Position numbers and translations under genes: made by a program. DNA of 64,000 nt from NCBI GenBank assembly GCA_019009955.1, contig CM032228.1:102644501-102708500 (forward strand), written 5' to 3'. This DNA comes from Riptortus pedestris (taxonomy: Eukaryota; Arthropoda; Insecta; Hemiptera; Alydidae). Below the pieces are notes generated by a model. The model searched no databases and was not told where the DNA came from. It saw nothing but the letters and a program-made list of their open reading frames with translations. This document shows positions 56,026-64,000 of this stretch, piece after piece (position 1 is the stretch's first letter; every line of letters begins with the position of its first letter).

Positions 56026-59000
56026 TAAACACCCTAGAACACATAGGTACTGCTTAAGATTGACGCTTCAACGATGGAGAGAAAGTTTAATATTTTTAAG
56101 CAGCGGCGGCGCTTTGTGAAAAGAACCTAGTTTTATTGTAGGACAGCCGTCCATATGAGCGGCATCCCTTACAGGTTTATTATGCGGGTCCTATCTTCTC
56201 GGTGCTCTTTGTTCAGCACAAGTATGGCACCCACCTGTGAGCAGTCACCCCTCTAAATGGCTGGTAGTGATGATACTTCCTCACTTAAATAATAGCTTTA
56301 AATAAACTCAAACTGTATAAAGTCCGTCCTCTAGTAATATGGAGGTAAATGAATCGATCAACCGTGAGGTATTACAGCGTTGATTCGCATGGTTATGGGA
56401 TCTGTTGAACATTTCAAGAAAGTTTTGAATGCAATTGGAAAAAAAAAATGCTTACGAAGAAAATATCTTCTTCAGGAGAAGAGGTAGCATAAAACCTCTT
56501 GCCGGCGCACAGTGGGACACTTCACAAATATTCCACATAAACATGAAATTCAACTTGACATAACGTAGCAATGATCAATAGGTTAATTTAAAAAATGTAT
56601 GCCAATATAATAATAAAATTATATAATATGATAATAATTATTAATAATTATTGAATAAATTAAATCAAAAAGAAATAAGGATTTAACATTAAATTAAATT
56701 ATTATTATTTTTTTTGCCACAATTATTATTACTTTCTTCGTCACAATTCACCACGTACTTAACGAAATTAAGGAAGTTCATGAAAATATTCTTCTGGTAA
56801 AGTATATGTTAAGACACCTTGATTTATTATGGAGAAATGGTTTCAAGTTTTTTATTGGCTGAGATGCGCCATATTTCCAGAATGGGGTCTTCTCAATTTT
56901 TCTCTGAAACTCCATTTGGTAGCGCTTGAAATCGTAAAAACAAAGTAATAAGTCCAGACTTGATGTTTAAAATAAATACCGTTTCTTCTAAAAAATAGCC
57001 AGAAACGGATTCAATATTTGATTTCGAGAAAGGAGATAATTAAGTAATGCAAACACAAATTAAATATGAAAAGAAGGAAAATATTAAAAATCTAACGAAT
57101 AGACAAGTTTCGGCAAGATTAGACAACATTATTTGAAAGTTTAATACCTCCTGAAAATGTACCGATTGAATTATCTTTGGGGGTTTAGCCTAATTCAAAT
57201 AAATTTGATTTTATGCTAGGTGAAAAAAAAGAATCTATGGTCTAAAAAATTAAACTCCCTTTTTAATACATTTTTTTGACAGTTTTCGAGTTATTTGGAG
57301 ATCCGTATATCATGACATGTTAATTTTTAACATAAACACACAAGAATAAATTAAATGATTATTGCGTTCATCGATTAAAATCATGCCTTATAAAATAATT
57401 AATGCAACAATAAAGCTCAGATTCACGATGGGAAAAGGCTAGTATTTTGTCAATAAATCTATCAAATAGTTAAATTGAAAGTTTTATATCCCCCCCCCCT
57501 CACCGATCCAATGACCAATACTACTAATCATGGCTCAAGTGTGCATCGCGCTATTTTGAGAAACAGCACCTTGCAAGGCAGTTACGCGGGAACACATCAT
57601 GAAAGTGATTTTCTACGAAACCAAACGAGTTTTCCAGCTACTTATTTAATATAGTCAGACTGAAGTCTTGAAAGAACGAAATAAAGAAAAAATAACTAAA
57701 AACTCTTTTCTACATTAATTTACATGATAATTATGATTTCAAACGCATTTCTTCTTGCACCTTTACTTTGTGTAATAGTTTCTGGTCTGTGGGGTCAACG
57801 GTAACACAAGGTAACGCTCTTCCAAAGGGTAGGAACGCTATAAAAACTTTTATTACCTGTACTTCAACCTACTGCTTAAGTGCTTATCTTTCTTTCCTCT
57901 CCTTAATAAGTCAAGAGTGTGTTCCACAAGGCCACTGGGAACTTTTATGCCTTGGGATGGCCATACCATAATATTGTTTATTTATTAGTTATTATTGTTA
58001 ATCATTGAAGAATGACATAACTTTTTGATCAGTGTGCGCGCCCAAGCCTGAGTGTTTTCAATATATGAAAGATATTGTTAATCTTTTATTCCGCCACAAG
58101 TGCTACACTCCTTCAGCCAAAAATATATTTATCATGACTCTCTGCACACAGAACTGATGGAGTTTTAAGGCAACCCAGATATCGCCAGGTGCTATTAAAA
58201 AAGGCACATTACGCTGTTTACGGCACGACGAAAGAATAGAACCCAGGAGGAGAGGCAGACTCAGGAATACGTTACTGTATCACCCAAGGGAGCATTTGCG
58301 AAGGCTAAGGTCCTGTAAGAACTATAGCGTCTATTGGTAAGTCATTAGCATTAATTGTAGCTAATTATTCATTGTGATATCGAAAGATAGTAAGTTAAAA
58401 AAACCATCATTCCTTCAAATTTGTATACATACATATTTCAATCAAACAACTCGAATGGAATGCCAATTGCACAAGAATATCGGTAAATCATTTTTATTTT
58501 TCTAAATTTGTAGTGGATCTAGCTAATAGCCTTCGTTAGCCTATGAACCCTTTTTTGTGAATCAAAAAATCCCCAGATATTCCGGACTATAAAATTTGTT
58601 GATACTCTGCATACAAAAGGTGACTTTTGCAATTCATTTTCAGTATCTTATTTATTTTACAATAAATCCCTGATAGGACAGTTCTATTAAGTTGGGAGAC
58701 TGACTGAGAGATGTTTGACAAGATCACAGGGATTCGACCCAGAAGCATGATGGGTTATTTTCACGTGTCATGAAGGGAATTACTAGGCGTGGACAATGGA
58801 ATGCAATTATAGTCCTCAAAATCAAGAAGGTTGGGACATGTTCCACTAGTGCTCTGTAAAGCTGTTCCCCCACAATAGACAGTTGTGGGGTTGCTAAGTT
58901 TTGACAATATATTTGGGTGTTTTTTTAAAGATTTCATAGATGACATGTAAGGCGTGCATCGTTCCTAGCGGAATACTATGAATTAATAAATAGAAGATAA

Positions 59001-59760
59001 ATAAAGCGTTACCGTATAATATTTCATTATAAATTATGTATGTTTCGTATCATAGTGCAGTACAATCGAAATTAAAGGTACTCATTTAAGAGGTTTCTTC
59101 TTTTGAAATTACAGAAGTAGACCTTGATGAACTCTGAGTATGAAAGTCTAAAGACCAGTTTATTTAAGCATTGATATTATTATTTTTTCAAATTATTAAT
59201 ATGGATTTTCTGAATAACATCTTCACCTTGGAATATACCAATATGTGCGAATGGGTTTATTTGTTTGTTTAGAATAAATACACACAAACGTGCAGAATTT
59301 TATACGGAAATAACATTTTTGAACTGAGGATCCATAAATCTGTATGGTATTGTTCTAAGTTATAGCGGAAAGAAGCTAAGACATTCAAGGCATACCACGA
59401 CATTTATAGACTCCGAGGAACACAGTCCTTAATGGCAACGATAGGACCCCTTCAGAATCTTAATACAATACGAAGAAAGTGCATTTGCATCGGGATACCC
59501 AGCTTTATTTTGTACTTATCCAGCTTGAGAAAAGAAAACATGGAAGAGGCATAGATGTTCAACTTTTTTAAAAAAAATACGTCGAGTAGTTTGTTGCTTA
59601 TGAATATCGTCCTTCTGAAATGTAATAATTCCAGTGATGACTATATGTCATCACTGGAATTATAGTGTAAAGAAAATATTTCAAATTCATCAGTGAAATA
59701 AAATATTTCAAATTCATCAGTATTTACTAGACGTACAAAATATTTATATAGGTCCTTTTT
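56026..59760. other. Interval without supportable gene
   Basis: Mixed AT-rich DNA with GC-richer islands near 56090-56330, 57540-57640 and 58140-58330. A - strand open frame at 58761-58946 (with VYCGGTALQSTSGTCPNLLD) has balanced composition but no acceptor or donor of quality and no recognised family. The frame at 57768-57971 is likewise unrecognised. Confidence 0.45.
59640..59725. repeat. Short inverted and direct repeats
   Basis: AATTCCAGTGATGA at 59627-59640 is inverted at 59649-59662 around TATATG, forming a hairpin. Then AAATATTTCAAATTCATCAG is repeated directly at about 59674 and 59702. Confidence 0.8.
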
Positions 59761-59869
59761 TATTTATCATGAAAAGTATATAAAAAAGAAGGGGCTATTT
59801 TTCTATTCTATATTTTTCGGTTCTATGCATTGAAACTTTTTTTGAAATTGTATACAACAAATCTTATTG

Positions 59870-60560
59870 AAAATTTAATTTCCAAAAATGTTGTTTTTTT
59901 CTTACTATCTTAAATGTTAGCCGAAATATTTACATTTTTAAATATTTTCAGCCATAAATGCCCCCCTCCAGCCTTTGATACTTACGATCAGCTGGTATAT
60001 CATGAGACGTTTCATTAGAAGCATAAATACCAAATCTTGTTTTCATTGAACTTTTACGAAGTCAATATGACAGCATCAATAAAAATTATATTTCTTAAAG
60101 ACTTCAGTATTAAATTGGTAAATACCATACTTAATATTTAAAAGATTCGTATAAAGCCACATAGAAAATTGAACCCCCTCCCCACCCCCTTAAGGTAAAT
60201 CAACTACATCATAGATGCTGAGAAAGCTAAGTAAATTTCCAACGTACTGGGACGCTGAAGTCAAATTAAATAAAATTTTCTATATATCTTTATACATATC
60301 TCAGATATTATGATGGGTTGGATCGAAAAATGTTATGTAGCCAATCATATTAAACTACTGATGTTCTATAATTATTATTCTATACATTTTTTCGTAAACC
60401 AAATATTAATTCCGTAAACCCCCAATTCTACTCATCGGATTTTCGTTACTTATAAATAGAGAATATATTGGTGAGGTGGAATCACCAGTGTGTCATACTG
60501 TCATGCGGGAATGTTTACGCAACCCCTGCGTGATGGACTTTTTTTTTTATCCCTACCAAA
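59870..60560 (+). repeat. Family A copy, 5' end missing
   Basis: Core blocks (AATGTTAGCCGAAATATTTA, GAACTTTTACGAAG) lead to a 3' end GCAACCCCTGCGTGATGGAC followed by a T-run at 60540-60549. Confidence 0.6.
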
Positions 60561-61334
60561 TTCTACATTTAAACTTAATATGTAAAAAGTTAAATGATGA
60601 AGTTTATTCATTAATAAACCATTGTTTAAATCGAGCCAGGAGGTTTAGAGTGGGGTAAAAAAATCGATAATGTATATTTATACTACTAAAACTTGAGAAG
60701 ATGAATCAGATACCAGATATGTTTTCCTAATCAGTTGAGACGAGGCCAAATACTGAGTCGACATCAACTATTCCAGGAATTGGGTTAATTCTGCTTGCCA
60801 ATTCAAGATTACAATTGTCTGGATATGACTCCCTCGTCAAGTAGCCCAGACCGTCCGGGGATTGCCAGTATGCCAGCAAACCTGACAGCATCCTTATAAG
60901 ATATAGACGGCTCACAGAATATTCTGCCATGTCAATCCATGGACTTTATTATATATAAGGTAGGTCCCTTTTATTAATAAATAGTAGCTGTGAGGAGTAT
61001 TTATTCATTGTTGGCGAGTCTCACATGGGTGTTTTAATGGAGCTTAATAATAACAAACAAAAACTACTGCATTTAATATTGCAAGTGATTTGTAATTAGA
61101 AAAGAGAAAAAAAATGGCAGAGATAAAATGTGACAATAACCTGTACTGATTGAGGTACACAAATATTTGACCCAGTATGAATAAACTTTCAAACTGTATA
61201 TATATCATACTATATAACCCTTCAGCGAAGGAGTTTAATTTCCACATGGACCGTGCAACACAAGTGCATTCCATTTTATTTGTATCACATAACAATGTAC
61301 AATGCTATTTTTTATGTTAAAAAAATTAAAAAGG
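60561..61334. other. Interval with one unrecognised open frame
   Basis: The - strand frame 60727-60930 starts MAEYSVSRLYLIRMLSGLLA and has higher GC than its flanks, but I recognise no family and see no splice context. It could be a mobile-element scrap. Confidence 0.35.
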
Positions 61335-62084
61335 GCCTGCGTAAACTAAGAAACGTGCTAGTATGACATACATACATATATATTTTCCCCCATGACATAT
61401 ATTTTTTTCTAAGTAAAAATTCGTTGAACAAAAGTGGGCATTTCCTGATGGCTGAAAATCAATGACTCGCTTAATATTTGAGTTAGGGAAAATATACGCC
61501 AGATTAACAATTGTAGAGCACCAAACACTTACTAAACCCCCACTATACCAGGCCCGATTTCTGCCATTAACGACTACGAACTTTAGTACGAAACGGCAAC
61601 TATCGAGGATCGTATAGATCAAATAAAAATTTTAGATAAAAATCTTAATTGATGACGTCATCATACAAATGTATTTGCATTTACGTCAAGCAGTAAAATT
61701 AGAATTAAAACAATAATTAGTGCTTAAGCTGGTTCATGGTCAATAACAGCTTATTCTTAACATGACATGAGTAGAAAAGTAGGTTATTGAAGGCTTAAAA
61801 CTAAAACATGCAAATATATCTGTTAATATTTGTGGAAGAAAACATTCGAATATAACACCATTTTTAGACAAATTTGCAATAATGTTGGCTTAGTACAATT
61901 GTTTGTTCCGATAACGCAGATATTTCGATTTTTCAAAATTCTGCACCTCTAAACCCCTCCTCTCCCGGTCCGGTTTCAGTCGTTAACAAACTTGATCGTT
62001 AGTTTTACATAAAACTCTTATATGACGAGTTTGGTAACGTAAGACCAAAATTGCTCCTTCAGAGTTAATTATATATCTGTGTCT

Positions 62085-62149
<65 letters not shown>

Positions 62150-62150
<1 letters not shown>

Positions 62151-63532
62151 TAGCTCAGATACCCGTCTTCGCCCAGGAATTGATTTGAGGCTGAATTGTG
62201 ATGGTATTTTTTTGGCAAGGCTTTACTTTGCACAATATTTTGACATTTACCCGTCCCAGTATTTAGGGTTAATACCCGTTGTTGGCATTTGTTAATAATA
62301 AAATTAATTTTTTATGTAAGTCTTCACTGTCCTCCAAATTGTCATATTTCCCGTCTCCTGTGCATTGTGCATAGATTTCAGCTATTAAGGACAAAATATT
62401 AACATTGATTTGAATTAATTTTTCCAGCTGAGGTACCTGATAGTTCAAATAGGAATGAATTGTTGAGCATATCAATATTTCTACGCAAATTACTTCCTCC
62501 ACACATTGTTCCTGGAGAAATGTATAAAAAAAAAAAAAAAAAAAAGTTAATCTAAATAACAAAGTAAACAACTTTTGTTATGTGCATGTTTGTCGAAAAA
62601 CAAATAGACAATGAAATATTGCGAATTTTTATTGCAGGCCTCCCTTATAACCCCCACTCCCGTTCTAACCTAAACATTTTAATATAGCTTATAATCATGG
62701 AAGAATTAATGCTAATTGACATAGCAAGTTTTGTTAAGTTCGGTTCAATCGTTAGCGCCCAATAAAATAGTTGACTCCCGCTTTAGTTTATAGTGTATAT
62801 CTCGTTTATACATTGTTAAAAGACAAAAATGACTATCACAAAAGTTACTCTAAATAACAAAATAAACAACTTTTGTTATGTTCATATTTGCCAAAAAACG
62901 AATAGATAACGAAATACCGCTATTTTAAATTCAGGCCTCCCTTACAACCCCCACTCCTGCCCGACCCTAGAAATGTTGGTATGGCTTATTATAATGAAAG
63001 CGTTAGTGCTAATACACATACCGAGTTATATTTATTTCGGTTGGGTCTTTTGTCTCAAATAAAATTGTTCACTTCCGCTATAGGTTTTAGCGTATATCTC
63101 GTTTATAATTCAGTATACGAAAAAAGTGTATATAACAAAAGTTACTCTAAATAACAAAATAAACAACTTTTATTATGTTCATATTTGCCGAAAAACCAAT
63201 AGGAAACGAAATATCGCTATTTTTAATTTCAGGCTTCCCTTATAACCCCCACTCCTGTTCGTCTCAGAGGATATTAATATAGCCTAAAGTCTAAGTTTGG
63301 TCAGTAATATACATACCAAGTTTCATAAAATTCAGTTCAGCCGTTTATGCGTGAAAAGGTAACAAACAAACAAACAAATAAACCAACAAACAAATAAATA
63401 AACAAACACACACGAAAGAAACAAAATGCAGTTATGGTGTCTATGACATGTGAAACGAAAAGTTATCGTGAAAATTCGCGAAAAAAATCAATGTACAGAC
63501 AGTGGTTACAATTTTATATATATATATTTATG
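62150..63532 (-). mobile_element. Second non-autonomous Helitron, inserted in a TA tract
   Basis: On the - strand the 3' end reads CGGGTATCTGAGCTAG followed by T. The 5' end lies near 63532 at TATATATATATAAAATTGTA; its TC start is mutated or uncertain. It shares with the Helitron at 33132 three ~290-bp units (CCCCCACTCC at about 62655, 62945 and 63245), the TTTG-type microsatellite and a coding-like fragment. The orientation is opposite. Confidence 0.8.
62269..62511 (-). pseudogene. Coding-like fragment carried by the Helitrons (possible captured exon)
   Basis: After TTTCTCCAG, a good splice-acceptor-like site, the - strand is open for about 80 codons: EQCVEEVICVEILICSTIHS, YLNYQVPQLEKLIQINVNIL, SLIAEIYAQCTGDGKYDNLE and DSEDLHKKLILLLTNANN. 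It has balanced composition and an amphipathic helical look unlike Helitron filler. A diverged, frameshifted copy lies in the other Helitron (about 34381-34580). I do not recognise the parent gene; Helitrons are known to capture host exons with their splice sites. Confidence 0.5.
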
Positions 63533-63807
63533 AATAATTTTGAACGGACCTTATCTTCGTCATCTCCCATTAATAGACATTTGAAGAATAACCTCAAATG
63601 CGGATTTCCCATAAGGGAAGTAGGTAATAATAAGAATAAACGTTAGTTAATAAAAAAGAAAATACATGAAATTAATAATTTAAAAGACGTAAATCGAAGT
63701 GTTCTAATTCATTGAGGTTAGAAAAATAAAGAAAGTAAGTGATAATTAATATATCTTGGACCGATTTCAATCAGTAACGAACGTGTTCTTTATGAAACGT
63801 ATAATTG

Positions 63808-63935
63808 CCAAGGCGTTAGTCTTAATCTCACTAGAAAAGCCCCGAACCGAGAGGTCGATTCTCACCTTAGCAATTGGAATTTATTTAGTGCCGAACTCAC
63901 TGGATGAATCCTTAGTCCTACTCTGGCTTTGAAGA
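63808..63935 (+). repeat. SINE fragment, diverged
   Basis: AGGTCGATTCTCACC (B box), then ATTTATTTAGTGCCGAACTC and CTTAGTCCTACTCTGGCTTT match the middle of the SINE at 13330/32042. Confidence 0.7.
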
Positions 63936-63939
63936 AGTT

Positions 63940-64000
63940 TTTCAAAAATTACGTCATAAGTTCGACCTTCATAGCTTATTTTACAAACAAGAGAGTGGGC
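63940..64000 (-). repeat. Family A 5'-end fragment at window edge
   Basis: AATTACGTCATAAGTTCGAC and TTCATAGCTTATTT match the inverted 5' end of family A. The window ends here. Confidence 0.5.

Larger units (their letters stand above)
61335..63630 (-). repeat. Family A copy split by a Helitron
   Basis: The 3' end (GGGCCTGCGTAAACTAAG) is at about 61333-61351 and the core follows to a (TA)n tract at 62088-62149. Beyond the Helitron the 5' end resumes with TTTTGAACGGACCTTATCTT, CGTCATCTCCC and TTTCCCATAAGGGAAG at about 63610. Confidence 0.75.

Noticed and set aside
58761..58946. - strand frame with Cys residues, tested as the missing Pvf cystine-knot exon
   Set aside because: Spacing of cysteines does not fit the PDGF/VEGF pattern (no RCGGCC-like motif) and splice sites are poor.
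60727..60930. 67-codon - strand frame of balanced composition
   Set aside because: No recognisable family or splice context; left as a note in the interval entry.
1..64000. CRISPR arrays, operons or a prokaryotic defence system
   Set aside because: Intron-containing animal genes and eukaryotic transposons throughout; no spaced direct-repeat array or bacterial gene was seen.

Overview
The window reads as nuclear DNA of an arthropod, most likely an insect. It is AT-rich, its genes are split by GT-AG introns, the ribosomal protein resembles insect mRpS17, and there is a PDGF/VEGF-related factor (Pvf) gene of the arthropod type. About half the sequence is interspersed repeat. I cannot name the species.

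Genes. Three complete genes lie head to tail on the + strand in the left half: mRpS17 (one coding exon, 2874-3344), IFT43 (seven coding exons, 4005-12785) and ERLEC1 (ten coding exons, 14310-30165). The exon phases of IFT43 and ERLEC1 close exactly, giving 166 and 482 residues. A possible RFX X-box lies about 70 bp before the IFT43 start codon, as expected for a ciliary gene. On the - strand, the last three coding exons of a Pvf gene (45174-49330) run towards ERLEC1; its upstream exons were not found. A probable exon of an unrecognised - strand gene runs off the left edge (1-164). The genes look like unrelated housekeeping and signalling genes, not a functional cluster.

Repeats, left half. 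A Merlin-type element with 9-bp target duplications (713-1393), a LINE fragment, SINE pieces, a fold-back mariner MITE inside a SINE (15478-15810), a decayed full-length mariner (19434-20709), and a second mariner remnant abutting a Tigger/pogo remnant (25600-27421), nearly all inside introns of IFT43 and ERLEC1.

Repeats, right half. This part is dominated by one abundant family, called family A here, of about 0.6-1 kb without nested insertions. Its 5' end carries an AGCAGATTTCCC block, a (TA)n tract follows about 120 bp in, and its 3' end carries the complementary GGGAAATCTGCT block followed by a small hairpin. I infer a Helentron-associated (HINE/DINE-1-like) family. It forms nested stacks with two Helitrons, a LINE copy with a 5' inversion, SINEs, a solo LTR and a miniature DUF4817-type transposon. 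The clearest stack is Helitron fragment, then family A, then inverted LINE (36680-40300), where both empty sites can be read.

No CRISPR array, rRNA gene, convincing tRNA gene or prokaryotic-style operon is present. The most novel content is the family A element and its nesting, and a coding-like fragment apparently captured by the Helitrons.
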